Part shown: positions 1 through 8,964 of the stretch, one piece after another
How positions within the stretch are numbered: the first letter of the stretch is position 1
How the letters are laid out: the number at the start of each line of letters is the position of its first letter
Source: Nitrospiraceae bacterium
Lineage (GTDB): Bacteria > Nitrospirota > Nitrospiria > Nitrospirales > Nitrospiraceae
Assembly (NCBI GenBank): GCA_919902665.1
Contig: CAKKRK010000103.1
Location: 1-64,000 of the forward strand
Reading direction: 5' to 3'
DNA: 64,000 nt
Position numbers and translations under genes: made by a program
Notes under the pieces: generated by a model
What the model saw: the letters and a program-made list of their open reading frames with translations, nothing else
The model's database searches: none
What the model was told of the DNA's origin: nothing

Positions 1-178
1 AACCGGACAGATCCTGTGCTCCATACACCGGACAACTTAACTTGCTATCTACACCCTGCTTCGCCACGCCGTAGACCGGCACGCTTGGACAACATAGAAT
101 AGCCTGTCTTCTTTATCCGGCCGGGACTGTTGCGGTTCGGCGCTTCCGCGCTTGTGCTGACGGGGGCACTCCCCACGG

Positions 179-1201
179 TTGAATGGTAAGACATTCTCGC
201 AGGCCATGAACTACGTCATTGGATGTGTCGTCACCCTGCTGGCTCTAGCAGGATGGGTGTCTGCGCGATATGAGTCCGATCATGCTGAGGTCACCGCAAG
301 GCTGGCCAGAGACAGTCACGTTGCAACGACGGCCTGCGGCCCCATCGAGTATTCGGAGGTCGGATCGGGCCCGGCCGTGCTCGCTATCCATGGAGCCGGT
401 GGTGGCTATCCGCAAATGGCGGAGTTTGGCGATACGCTGGCTCCTGCCGGGTTTCGGGTGGTCGCTGTCTCCCGGTTTGGCTATCTCCGGACACCATCGC
501 CTATCCATGCCGGTGTGAAAGAGCAGGCGGCGGCGCATGCGTGCCTGTTGGATAGCTTGGGGATCGCGACTGCCGCTGTGTTTGGGGTGTCCGCCGGCGC
601 GCCATCATCCATAGAGTTCTGCCTGGACTTTCCGGCCCGTTGCTCCGCCTTAGTCCTGCTCGTCCCAGCGGCCTTTCCCCCGGGCACCACCACGAAGGAC
701 ACCACCCCTCCGTCACCCTACATGTCGTTTGTGCTCGACCATGTGCTGGGGTCAGACTTCTTGATCTGGACAGTGACGCGAGTGGCTCCCCACATGCTGA
801 TTGAAACGGTCCTGGCGACACCGATCGCGGTGTATCGGAATGCCGATTCCAGCGAACAAGCACGAGCCCTCCGCATCATCCAAGACATCTTTCCGGTTAG
901 CCAGCGGATTGAAGGCTTACGCATCGATGCCCGGATGGCCGCCCCCCTGAGTGCGGAGGAACTCCAGACGATCTCGGTGCCAACACTTGCCATGAGCTGT
1001 GCAGACGATCTGTACCGGACGCTTGCGGGCGCTTCGTACGCCGCTACGCACATTCCGGGCGCTCGCTTGGTCACGTTTCAGAGTGGCGGTCACGGCTGGC
1101 TTGGCCACGATGCGGAGGTGAAACGTGAGATCGTGCAATTTCTCCGAGCGGTGACATTGTCCAACGTAACAGGCAAGGGGCGGAACCGCACGAAGGACTG
1201 A
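179..1201 (+). CDS. membrane-anchored alpha/beta hydrolase
   Basis: A 340-residue alpha/beta-hydrolase-fold protein. Residues 11-29 form a hydrophobic N-terminal segment, so it is probably anchored in the inner membrane with the enzyme domain in the periplasm. The oxyanion-loop motif HGAGGG lies near residue 71, the nucleophile elbow GVSAG places Ser at about 138, and an acidic pair (CADD, about 276-277) and the GGHGW His (about 305) complete a plausible triad. The start given is a TTG without a clear Shine-Dalgarno; an in-frame ATG at 206 still keeps the hydrophobic segment and is a good alternative. Substrate is not predictable. It stands alone, upstream of the toxin-antitoxin pair. Confidence 0.8.
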   Translation: MNGKTFSQAMNYVIGCVVTLLALAGWVSARYESDHAEVTARLARDSHVATTACGPIEYSEVGSGPAVLAIHGAGGGYPQMAEFGDTLAPAGFRVVAVSRFGYLRTPSPIHAGVKEQAAAHACLLDSLGIATAAVFGVSAGAPSSIEFCLDFPARCSALVLLVPAAFPPGTTTKDTTPPSPYMSFVLDHVLGSDFLIWTVTRVAPHMLIETVLATPIAVYRNADSSEQARALRIIQDIFPVSQRIEGLRIDARMAAPLSAEELQTISVPTLAMSCADDLYRTLAGASYAATHIPGARLVTFQSGGHGWLGHDAEVKREIVQFLRAVTLSNVTGKGRNRTKD

Positions 1202-1298
1202 GTTGTGAGGGCTGAGTCTGCGGGGAGCTGGTTGAGAACTGAGGACCAAGGACTGAGTGCTAAATCCTCAGTCTGAATGCTGGGCGGAGTGGCCCGAG

Positions 1299-1327
1299 TT
1301 GACAGGTGTCATGCACCACATTACACT
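1299..1327 (+). promoter_or_regulatory. sigma70 promoter with operator-like palindrome for higBA
   Basis: TTGACA (1299-1304), a 17-base spacer and TACACT (1322-1327) form a near-consensus promoter. The spacer contains GGTG-TCATG-CACC (1305-1317), an inverted repeat where a HigA-type autorepressor could bind. Transcription would begin about at the GTG start codon (1334), which predicts a leaderless or nearly leaderless higB message. Confidence 0.6.
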
Positions 1328-1333
1328 TAGGCC

Positions 1334-1615
1334 GTGATCAAGACCTTTGCCGACAAGCGTACAAGGGACCTGTACGAGAACGGCAAATCTAAGCGGTTTC
1401 CACCTGATATGTGGGAGCGGGCCTTACGTAAGCTGGAGTATCTTGATCTGGCGACCAGCGTGGCGGACTTAAAAATCCCTCCGAGTAACCGACTCCATAA
1501 GCTGGAGCGCGACCGGATGGGTCAGCACTCGATTTCCATTAATGACCAATGGCGCATCTGCTTTCGCTTTAAGAACGGAGATGCGTACGATGTGGAGATT
1601 ACAGATTATCATTGA
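1334..1615 (+). CDS. higB: HigB-like toxin (RelE superfamily mRNA interferase)
   Basis: A 93-residue protein with the size and layout of the HigB/RelE 'plasmid maintenance killer' family, whose members cleave mRNA at the ribosome. The C-terminal stretch QWRICFRFKNGDAYDVEITDYH-like pattern (WRI-F, then V-ITDYH at the end) is typical of the family, as is the short N-terminal MIKTF start. Start codon is GTG with no Shine-Dalgarno, sitting at the predicted transcription start. The antitoxin gene follows after 12 bases, the usual HigBA order with toxin first. Confidence 0.9.
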   Translation: MIKTFADKRTRDLYENGKSKRFPPDMWERALRKLEYLDLATSVADLKIPPSNRLHKLERDRMGQHSISINDQWRICFRFKNGDAYDVEITDYH

Positions 1616-1627
1616 GCGAGGTGGCTA

Positions 1628-1942
1628 ATGAGTCTCCCCAATAAACGCGTGCGAAACGTTCGGCCAACTCATCCGGGTGTGATGCTGCGAGAGGACTTCC
1701 TGCCTGAATATGGATTGACGGTGTCCGGCTTTGCCAGATCGCTCCGGGTGTCCAGGCAAACCGTCAACGACCTGCTGCGGGAACGACGCGCGGTCAGTCC
1801 CGAGATGGCGTTGCGGCTCTCGCGGTTATTCGGCAACAGCCCCGAATTCTGGTTGAATGCCCAGCGTGCAGTTGATTTGTGGGAAGCCGCACGGACTATC
1901 AAGAAGACGATCAATCATATCGCTCCGCTGTCTGCCGCCTAA
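1628..1942 (+). CDS. higA: HigA-like antitoxin, HTH regulator
   Basis: A 104-residue helix-turn-helix protein of the HigA/VapI (XRE) family. The signature HPGVMLREDFLPE-type opening (about residues 15-27), the HTH around residues 35-65 (VSRQTVNDLLRERRAVSPEMALRLS) and the LFGNSPEFWLNAQRAVDLW ending are all present. It should neutralise the preceding toxin and repress the shared promoter at 1299-1327. A GAGG Shine-Dalgarno lies just before its ATG. The pair stands between unrelated genes, as mobile toxin-antitoxin modules often do. Confidence 0.92.
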   Translation: MSLPNKRVRNVRPTHPGVMLREDFLPEYGLTVSGFARSLRVSRQTVNDLLRERRAVSPEMALRLSRLFGNSPEFWLNAQRAVDLWEAARTIKKTINHIAPLSAA

Positions 1943-1994
1943 ATCTGCGCATGAGCACTGAGGTGCTACGGTTTCTAGACGATTGGGGCATCCC

Positions 1995-3314
1995 TCATAA
2001 TCTCTCCGCCTCTGCGTGACACTCTGTCCCTGGTGCAGTCTTGCCGACATCAAGCAGAATAGCCACGAGCATGTCGCTCATGACGTTCACGCCGGAGCGG
2101 GCACGGGCGATGATCCAATCCACAGTCATGATGAGGGGGATGGCGGCGAGGATGACCTGATCCGGCAAACCGGCAGCGGCAAGGACAAGTGGGAGCACGA
2201 TCATGCCCGCTTCGGGAATGCCGGCCACACCGGCGCCGGCGATGATGGAGGCTACGACGATCACGATTTGCTTCGAGATTGGCAGGTCATAGCCGAGCGC
2301 GTGGGCGAGAAACAGCGCCGCCATCGCTTCATAGAGGGTGATGCCGTCGTTGTTGAGGTTGGTGCCAACACAGGCCGCGAGGCGCGCCGATTGTGCCGAG
2401 ACACCCATGCGTTCGAGACAGCGGAGCGTCAGGGGCACGGTGGCGAGACTGCTGTTACAGGAGAGGCCAGTCATGATGGCATCGGCTCCCTGTCCGATGT
2501 ACACCCTGGGTGGTTTCTTCCCGATTACCCACGCCACCAGTGGATAGTAGAGCAGCGCATGGATCGCTAGACCAAGGAGCATGGCGACGAGAAAGATCCA
2601 GAGCGTTGAGAAGACGCCGACTCCCGACCGGCCGACAACGCTCGCCACGACACCAAACACAGCAAACGGAATGACCATGATGACCCACCAAAGGATCCTC
2701 ACAAGCCACCCATAGACCCACTCAATCACCCAGGCGATGCGATCAAGGACTCCGCCAGCCTGACCGCCCGTCGTTCTGGTCCACCGCAAGAGAAGCCCAA
2801 TCCCAAGCGCCAGCAGCACAACGCCGATGATGTTATTGCTCCCAAACGGATCAGCGATCGTCCGAGGAATATAGGCCATCAAGTCTTCGAGTGGATGCTC
2901 TGATGGGGTGATGGCCGGCTTGAGCGTCGTGCCCGGTATCACATGAAGTAACTCCTCCACATGGCCTTGCCAGGATTTCCCGGGCTGCCAGAGGTTCATG
3001 ATGGTCAACCCGATCACCATGGCCACGGAGACATTGACGAGGCAAATCGCGATGAGCTTCGCTCCCTGGCGCAGCGGTAAACTGGCACGGATCAGCGAAT
3101 CCATAATCGCGAAGAAAATGAGCGGAACGGCAAGTGTCTTCAGTAGCCAGACCACCCACAGCCCAAGTTTCCCCAGTTGTTCATTGCGCAGCCCGTTGAA
3201 GTAAGGCTCCTGGCCAAAGACCACGCCAAGCGTTGTGCCGCAGATCACGGCGACAAGTACCTGCGCATAGAGTGGAAACGGACTACGTCCTGACGTCTCA
3301 TGCATCGTGATCAT
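1995..3314 (-). CDS. dicarboxylate/amino acid:cation symporter (DAACS family)
   Basis: A 439-residue polytopic inner-membrane protein of the sodium/proton:dicarboxylate (glutamate/C4-dicarboxylate) symporter family. Multiple hydrophobic segments span the protein. The re-entrant-loop serine motif appears as CNSSLATVPLTL (about residue 285) and the substrate/cation helix as NLNNDGITLYEAM (about 317), both hallmarks of the family. The substrate is probably a small acid, but which one cannot be told. It converges with higA and diverges from the beta-propeller gene; no operon partner. Confidence 0.9.
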   Translation of the reverse strand: MITMHETSGRSPFPLYAQVLVAVICGTTLGVVFGQEPYFNGLRNEQLGKLGLWVVWLLKTLAVPLIFFAIMDSLIRASLPLRQGAKLIAICLVNVSVAMVIGLTIMNLWQPGKSWQGHVEELLHVIPGTTLKPAITPSEHPLEDLMAYIPRTIADPFGSNNIIGVVLLALGIGLLLRWTRTTGGQAGGVLDRIAWVIEWVYGWLVRILWWVIMVIPFAVFGVVASVVGRSGVGVFSTLWIFLVAMLLGLAIHALLYYPLVAWVIGKKPPRVYIGQGADAIMTGLSCNSSLATVPLTLRCLERMGVSAQSARLAACVGTNLNNDGITLYEAMAALFLAHALGYDLPISKQIVIVVASIIAGAGVAGIPEAGMIVLPLVLAAAGLPDQVILAAIPLIMTVDWIIARARSGVNVMSDMLVAILLDVGKTAPGTECHAEAERL

Positions 3315-3463
3315 GGGGGCCGCGGCAGCTTACTCGGTTTCGTTCAAAGAAACCATGTCCGCACTCACCTCCCTTACTGATTTCGTCCAGTTGCATCTCT
3401 ATTTTTGGAGGCGTAGGTTCCTAGGCTCATCACGTCTCGGGTGTATCTGAAACGGAGGAATCC

Positions 3464-4636
3464 ATGAATCGGTTTCGACTTATGGCTTCGACTGTCACGC
3501 TGTTACTTTCGATCACATCGATCGCATCGGCGGAACTTTTGGCGCTGCTCAACTATGAGAGTAAGCCGGGTCAAACGGTCAGGCGGGAAGGCATTGCCAT
3601 CATGGAGGTCGATCCGAAGTCGGTAGACTTCGGAAAGATTCTCATGGATATTCCACTACCCGCCGACTTCGTTGCCCACCATATTTTCTTCAATCGCGAT
3701 CGGACCAAGGCCTATATCACGTCCTTGGGCAAAAGCGAATTGTACGTGATCGATCTCACGCGCTTCCCCTACCGGCTGCGTACCATTGCCGTGCCAGACT
3801 GTCAGGTCGGGGAAGATCTGGTCGTCTCCGAAGACAACAAGACCTGGTACCTCACCTGCATGGGCTCGAGTACTGTCATCATGGGCGACGCAGTCCAGGA
3901 TCGCCCGATCAAGACTGTGCGGGCATCGGATCCGACTGCGCAGATTCTCTACCCGCATGGGATCGCGATCCATAATGGGATCGATCGCGTGTTGGTTACC
4001 AGCACAGCCAAGCCCGACATGTCGGAGATGGGAGAGTCCGTCACGGTTCTGGAGGCGAGCACCGGCAAGGTCTTGTCCACGCACAAGGTGTCCCTGAAGC
4101 CTTCTCCCTCGAAGGCCGCCCCCGTGGAAGTCATGTTTGCCCCAAATGCGAATCCCCCAGTGGTCCATATCACGAATATGATGGAAGGGACCCTGTGGGC
4201 CGGCCTGTGGGATCCCAGCAGCAAATCGTTTTCGTTTACACAAGTCGATGATTTTGGACCACGGCAACAAGGAGTCCCGCTAGAGATGTTGTATAACGCG
4301 AAGGGCGACCGACTCTACATCACCACCGCCAAACCAGGCTTCGTCAATCTCTACGATAACAGCAATCCGCGTCAGCCGAAGTTTCTCAAGGCCCTTCCCG
4401 CAGCGGAAGGCGCCCATCACACGGTGTTGTCGCCGGATGAACGGTACCTGTTCGTTCAGAACAGTCTCCTTAACCTGGAGGGCATGAGCGACGGGTCCAT
4501 CACGGTCATCGATTTGCAAGAAGACAAGGTGCTCGGGAGCATTGATACCCTGAAGGCCGCTGGGTTCAACCCCAACTGCATTATGCTGTTACCCAACCAT
4601 TTTCAAAAGGGCGGGATACGTGAGAGCATGCAGTAA
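3464..4636 (+). CDS. secreted beta-propeller (YncE-like) protein
   Basis: A 390-residue protein with a signal peptide (residues 1-23, ending SIASA) followed by repeated beta-propeller blades of the YVTN/YncE/lactonase type. Recurrent phrases such as ELYVIDL, YLTCMGSS, VTVLEASTGKV, LYDNSN and ITVIDLQEDKV mark the blades. Likely periplasmic. No catalytic residues can be assigned; proteins of this fold bind metals, act as lactonases or serve in envelope assembly. A GGAGG Shine-Dalgarno lies about 7 bases before the ATG, which supports the start. Confidence 0.75.
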   Translation: MNRFRLMASTVTLLLSITSIASAELLALLNYESKPGQTVRREGIAIMEVDPKSVDFGKILMDIPLPADFVAHHIFFNRDRTKAYITSLGKSELYVIDLTRFPYRLRTIAVPDCQVGEDLVVSEDNKTWYLTCMGSSTVIMGDAVQDRPIKTVRASDPTAQILYPHGIAIHNGIDRVLVTSTAKPDMSEMGESVTVLEASTGKVLSTHKVSLKPSPSKAAPVEVMFAPNANPPVVHITNMMEGTLWAGLWDPSSKSFSFTQVDDFGPRQQGVPLEMLYNAKGDRLYITTAKPGFVNLYDNSNPRQPKFLKALPAAEGAHHTVLSPDERYLFVQNSLLNLEGMSDGSITVIDLQEDKVLGSIDTLKAAGFNPNCIMLLPNHFQKGGIRESMQ

Positions 4637-4688
4637 CCGCACTGTCAGCGATTCTTGCCGAGAGAACGGAGGCAGGGCTAGTAGCCTG

Positions 4689-4967
4689 CTAGGTGGGGAT
4701 GTCGCGTGTGCCGTCGTAGGATGTGCGGGATTGGAAGGACAGTTTGACGACGTCGCCGTCGCGCACTGGTGAATCGTCCGACCCGATCTTCTTGTTGATG
4801 GTGATGAGCGCTTCTCGGTTCTTGATATAGTGCAGCAATGGGCCCAGTTGGATGGGGTGTGCTTCTATCAGTTGTTTCACGGTCGTTGGACCTATCACCT
4901 GGACCTCCAGCTCACTCTCTTCGACCACCGCACGGAGGGTCTGTCCAAAAATCTGCACCGACACCAT
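4689..4967 (-). CDS. MoaD/ThiS-like ubiquitin-fold protein
   Basis: A small protein (92 residues from the internal ATG at 4967) with a beta-grasp pattern: MVSVQIFG start, the VKQLIEAH helix, and the ITINKK then VRDGDVVKLSF motif typical of MoaD/ThiS proteins. It lacks the terminal Gly-Gly needed for adenylation, ending instead SYDGTRDIPT, so it may not work as a sulfur carrier. A longer reading from a GTG at 5039 exists but adds a non-conserved stretch. It is 88 bases downstream of, and in the same direction as, the FAD/Fe-S oxidoreductase gene and is probably cotranscribed with it. Confidence 0.6.
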   Translation of the reverse strand: MVSVQIFGQTLRAVVEESELEVQVIGPTTVKQLIEAHPIQLGPLLHYIKNREALITINKKIGSDDSPVRDGDVVKLSFQSRTSYDGTRDIPT

Positions 4968-5055
4968 CAGCGATTCACCAGTCCTATCATCCACATGATT
5001 CCCATATTTATGCGAGACTATTATGGGGCTACTATACACGATCCAGAAGAGTGAC

Positions 5056-7893
5056 TCAGCTCTTCTCGCCCTCGGCCGCTCGATAGGCCTCTTGAAGCAG
5101 TTGAGCGACGTGTTTGACCTCTACGGTTTCATCTAATCCGTTTTTGAGCTGAATCATGCAGGCTGGACAACTAGTCGCGACCACGTTTGCGCCGCTCTGA
5201 TTGATGGCACGGGCTTTTCGCTCAAAGATCTTCTTCGACGTGTCATAGTCTTTGACGACGTAGGTGCCTGCGCCTCCGGCGCAACGATCGGCGTCCTGCA
5301 TCTCGACGAAATTGACCCCAGGCAATGAGGACAGGACTTGTCGCGGTTCCTTGGTCACCCCGGCTGCCCGAAGATGGCAGGATGAATGGTAGGTGACGCG
5401 TTTCGTGGTCCCTCCAGTATTGGCCATCGGAGGGTGCTCCGACGAGCGGGCGACGAATTCCGAAATATGCACGACCTTCTTGGCCAATGATTCGGCCTGC
5501 TGCCGCTCCTCTCCTTCCGGGAACAGCGTGGGATAGTCTTTCAGCATCAGCGTGCAGGAGGCACAACCGGTCACGATGGTTTCGTAGGGTGCGAATGACC
5601 GAAGATTGAATCGGGCTCCATCACGCACCAGATCGACATGCCCATAGGTTTGAATCGGGGTTCCTGAACAACGTTGCGGAGGCAAGGCCGGCTCTACTCC
5701 ATGCTTCTTCAAGACCTCGATCACGGCGTCACCGACTCCATCATCGAAATAGTTGGCCGCACAACCGTGGAAATAGGCGACAGTCCGCGTTGGCGACTCC
5801 TCTATTTCTCTCGTGGCCAAATGCGCATATCGCTCGCGCAAGTGGCGTCGAGCCAGCTTCGGTAACACAAGATCATGTGGCAAACGAGCGGTTGGAGCCA
5901 ATGCCTTCATGATCGGCCCGGTGATTCGTTCCAACAGCTTCCTCACAAAAGGACGGTCCCACAGTCGTTGTGTGCTCGCCAGTACGTGCACGAATGCGTC
6001 AAAGTTGAGTCCTTTTGCTTGCTGTCGAAATATCCAGCCTGCCAACCGGTTGGGATGTTCTGCCCGCTTCTGAAGAATCAGGTCTGACACATCCACGCCG
6101 GCGGGACAGATCGTCCGGCACGATTTGCAGTTGAGGCACGCCTCTACCACGCGCTTTGAATTGAGATAGCTGTAGTCCTTCGCCGTGACAATTTCAAACC
6201 AGCCGCGTGCACTCATGTCCTCGGACTGAAAGACGTCATACACCGGACAGACCGAATTGCACTTCGCGCAGGTGGCGCAGGATTTTGAGAGTCTGGTGTA
6301 GTCGATGTGGTCTGTAAACGACGCGTCGCTCAGCTTGATCCCTGGGTTCAGGATGTTGTCCGGATCGAACGATTTCTTGACCTGCACAAAAAGGCCGTAG
6401 AGTTCTTCCCCGAACATGCGTTGAACGAGTTCGGCCCGGATGCGACCGTCGCCATGCTCGCCGCAAATCGATCCGCCAAACTGATTCAGCACGGTCGAAT
6501 GGACATCCTGATAGGCCTGCACCATTTTTTCAAAATCGCCACGATCGTTCACGTCCAATAATGGGACGATGTGCGCGTTCCCATTTCCAATATGGCCGAA
6601 GATGGCCACCGGGACGTGCTGGCTTCCAAAGAAGCCCTCGAGATAGCGGATCAACTCGCTGATGCGGTCAGCTGGCACAACGACATCGTCAACAAAGTTG
6701 ATCGGTTTCTTCTTTGGGTCGAATCGATAGAGGGTCGGGTACAACGCCTTGCGGGCCTTCCACAGTTGTTCTCTTCGTTCAGCATCGAATGCGAGTGTGG
6801 GCTCCGAGGCCAGCTTGTAGGGTCGACAGATGCTACGAAGGGCATCGGCCTGCTCTTGGAGATCGATCTCAGTCGAATCGGCATCCAACTCAAGCAAGAG
6901 GGTGGCTGCCGCATCAGCGGGAATGCCATGCTTTGCCCGCCCGATTAAGTTGAGCGTATTGGCATCCATGACCTCCAAGGCACTTGGCTGGAGCGTCAGA
7001 ATCTGCGGCACCGCGTGACCCACCTCTTCCAAGTTTTTGAAATGCAGCAGTGCCGTCAATGTGGACGTCGGTCTGTTCACCAGCCTCAACGTCGCTTCAC
7101 TCATGATACCCAGTGTCCCCTCGCTGCCGACGAACAATTTGGGTAAGTCAAACACTCCCTGTGCCAATCCATCGGCCACTCCAAAAAGATTGTACCCGCA
7201 GCTATTCTTGCTGACGGTCGGTCGCTTCGCTGCGATGAGGTCAGCGTGGGCCTGCGTCAGCACCAGCACATCGCGCAGGGCCGGCACCATCGTCAACAAA
7301 CGTTCAAGCGTTGGATCAGTCAGCGGATAGGCTCGCGCCTCGATCCAGGAGGATGAGGTGAGGCACAACCGGAGGCTCTGCACATTGTCTTTGACCGAGC
7401 CGTAGCGGAGCGTATGGGGGCCTGAAGAATTGTTGGCGACCATACCGCCCAGTTTGCACATGTCGCCGCTTGAAGGGTCTGGCCCAAACATCAGTCCGCG
7501 AGCACTGAGCTGTTTGTTCAATTCTGCCAGGACGATTCCCGGTTGGACTCGCGCCCATTGCTCCTCTTGATTCACCTCAAGGATTCGATTGAGATGTGAG
7601 ACGTCAAGGATGATCCCTGAACCGATCGCGGAACCAGTGAGATTGGTGCCGGCTGCCCGAGGGGTCAGCGGAATGCCTCGCGACCGGGCATAGCCAATGG
7701 TCGTGGCAATGTCATCTTCCGACTCAACGAGGACGACTGCCTGTGGAGGAATGCGATAGATGCTAGCGTCCACCGCATAGGCGGTGAGCGTCGGTCCATC
7801 GTCTTTGACTTTTTCCCAGCCTAACAGGGTGCGAAGGTCATTCCCAATCGCACGAGATTTTGTCGGTTGGATCAATGGAGAAGAGGTGGCCAT
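5056..7893 (-). CDS. fused FAD-binding/Fe-S dehydrogenase (GlcD-GlpC type; glycolate or D-lactate oxidation)
   Basis: A 945-residue single-chain fusion of a PCMH-type FAD-binding domain (about 20-230), an FAD-linked oxidase C-terminal domain (about 260-510), a twin [4Fe-4S] segment (CATCAKCNSVCP and CLNCKSCRTICP, about 535-610) and two cysteine-rich CCG domains in the C-terminal third (ending in the CAGGAG and TSCPACM motifs). This is the arrangement of single-polypeptide D-2-hydroxyacid dehydrogenases that pass electrons to the quinone pool. Glycolate and D-lactate are both likely substrates. An AGGAGA Shine-Dalgarno precedes the ATG. It is divergent from the hydroxyacid reductase at 7981, which suggests linked 2-hydroxyacid metabolism. 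Confidence 0.88.
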   Translation of the reverse strand: MATSSPLIQPTKSRAIGNDLRTLLGWEKVKDDGPTLTAYAVDASIYRIPPQAVVLVESEDDIATTIGYARSRGIPLTPRAAGTNLTGSAIGSGIILDVSHLNRILEVNQEEQWARVQPGIVLAELNKQLSARGLMFGPDPSSGDMCKLGGMVANNSSGPHTLRYGSVKDNVQSLRLCLTSSSWIEARAYPLTDPTLERLLTMVPALRDVLVLTQAHADLIAAKRPTVSKNSCGYNLFGVADGLAQGVFDLPKLFVGSEGTLGIMSEATLRLVNRPTSTLTALLHFKNLEEVGHAVPQILTLQPSALEVMDANTLNLIGRAKHGIPADAAATLLLELDADSTEIDLQEQADALRSICRPYKLASEPTLAFDAERREQLWKARKALYPTLYRFDPKKKPINFVDDVVVPADRISELIRYLEGFFGSQHVPVAIFGHIGNGNAHIVPLLDVNDRGDFEKMVQAYQDVHSTVLNQFGGSICGEHGDGRIRAELVQRMFGEELYGLFVQVKKSFDPDNILNPGIKLSDASFTDHIDYTRLSKSCATCAKCNSVCPVYDVFQSEDMSARGWFEIVTAKDYSYLNSKRVVEACLNCKSCRTICPAGVDVSDLILQKRAEHPNRLAGWIFRQQAKGLNFDAFVHVLASTQRLWDRPFVRKLLERITGPIMKALAPTARLPHDLVLPKLARRHLRERYAHLATREIEESPTRTVAYFHGCAANYFDDGVGDAVIEVLKKHGVEPALPPQRCSGTPIQTYGHVDLVRDGARFNLRSFAPYETIVTGCASCTLMLKDYPTLFPEGEERQQAESLAKKVVHISEFVARSSEHPPMANTGGTTKRVTYHSSCHLRAAGVTKEPRQVLSSLPGVNFVEMQDADRCAGGAGTYVVKDYDTSKKIFERKARAINQSGANVVATSCPACMIQLKNGLDETVEVKHVAQLLQEAYRAAEGEKS

Positions 7894-7941
7894 GGATCGT
7901 GATGTCTCCTACTCAGTGAATTCTTCAGACACCCTCAGTCG

Positions 7942-7970
7942 TTGTCCTTGTGGTCAATTTCTCCTACAAT
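7942..7970 (+). promoter_or_regulatory. sigma70 promoter for the hydroxyacid reductase gene
   Basis: TTGTCC (7942-7947), 17-base spacer, TACAAT (7965-7970). The expected transcription start near 7977 leaves only about 4 bases before the ATG at 7981, and no Shine-Dalgarno is visible, so the message looks leaderless. Confidence 0.55.
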
Positions 7971-7980
7971 AGATCGCCCA

Positions 7981-8937
7981 ATGGATCGCCCGGCCTTATA
8001 TATCACCCGCCAGTTACCACAGCCAGTGTTGGACGCAATTCCCCGATACTACCACGTGTCTGCCACACCAGCAGATCGGCCACCAACGCTGGAGGAACTC
8101 CACCAAGGTGTTGCACAAGCAGATGCGGTGATTTGCACACTGACTGATCGCATCGACGCCTCATTATTGTCCCATGCACCAAGGCTGAAAATCATCGCCA
8201 ACTATGCAGTCGGCTACAACAACATCGACGTGCCTGCCGCAACCCAACGTGGTATCACCGTTACCAATACCCCGGACGTGCTCACCGATGCTACTGCCGA
8301 TTTGACGTGGGCGGTGTTGCTGGCGCTGGCACGGCATATCGTGAAGGGAGACACCTGGATCCGGACCGGCGACTGGCCTGGGTGGACGCCAACTCAACTG
8401 TTGGGCGCCGATGTCTCTGGCAAGACACTGGGCATTGTTGGCATGGGACGCATTGGCCAGGCTGTCGCGCAACGAGCGTCCGGATTTCGGATGCCCGTGA
8501 TCTATGCAGGCCGTCATCGCGTCCCTGCCCCATCGGGTGTCATATGGGAATGGCAACCCCTTGATGCGGTCCTTGCGAAATCCGATTTTCTTTCGCTCCA
8601 CGTCCCTCTCACCGATACGACTCGTCACCTGATCGGCCGACGCGAGCTGACCCTGATGAAACCAACCGCCTACCTGATCAACACATCCCGTGGACCGGTG
8701 ATTGATGAGGTGGCGTTGGTGTCGGCGCTTGAGGCGCAAACGATCGCGGGCACTGGGCTGGATGTCTACGAACACGAACCGATGGTTTCTGCTAATTTGA
8801 GAGCTCTGCCGAATGTGGTTCTTCTTCCTCACCTCGGGTCGGCTACACTTGAGACGCGTGTAGGTATGGGGCTCATCTGCCTCGACAACATTGCAGCCGT
8901 GTTGGGAGGACGCCAGGCACCGAATCGAGTGAATTGA
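7981..8937 (+). CDS. gyaR: D-isomer-specific 2-hydroxyacid dehydrogenase (glyoxylate/hydroxypyruvate reductase-like)
   Basis: A 318-residue NAD(P)H-dependent reductase. The Rossmann motif VGMGRIGQA is near residue 160; the catalytic trio is visible as Arg in NTSRGP, Glu in the VYEHEP segment and His in LLPHLGSAT. This matches the glyoxylate reductase/D-glycerate dehydrogenase subgroup. I chose the ATG at 7981 because family members begin at this point and a longer reading from 7942 would run through the promoter. It is divergent from the FAD/Fe-S dehydrogenase, so one gene may oxidise glycolate while the other reduces glyoxylate. The gene symbol is by family only. Confidence 0.85.
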   Translation: MDRPALYITRQLPQPVLDAIPRYYHVSATPADRPPTLEELHQGVAQADAVICTLTDRIDASLLSHAPRLKIIANYAVGYNNIDVPAATQRGITVTNTPDVLTDATADLTWAVLLALARHIVKGDTWIRTGDWPGWTPTQLLGADVSGKTLGIVGMGRIGQAVAQRASGFRMPVIYAGRHRVPAPSGVIWEWQPLDAVLAKSDFLSLHVPLTDTTRHLIGRRELTLMKPTAYLINTSRGPVIDEVALVSALEAQTIAGTGLDVYEHEPMVSANLRALPNVVLLPHLGSATLETRVGMGLICLDNIAAVLGGRQAPNRVN

Positions 8938-8964
8938 GGTGTGATTGAGAACGAGGATTGGACC

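Noticed and set aside
1-178. Repeated CCGGACA motifs at the window edge
   Set aside because: Two short copies only; not enough to call a mobile element end.
1194-1276. Short direct repeats AAGGACTGAG / CTGAG-rich stretch
   Set aside because: Simple low-complexity similarity; no array or target-site structure.
3656-4270. 204-codon minus-strand reading
   Set aside because: Opposite the beta-propeller gene, with no motif; the plus-strand gene has a signal peptide and ribosome site.
4672-4689. Imperfect GCAGGCT hairpin between convergent genes, possible terminator
   Set aside because: One bulge, no T-tract on either side; too weak to annotate.
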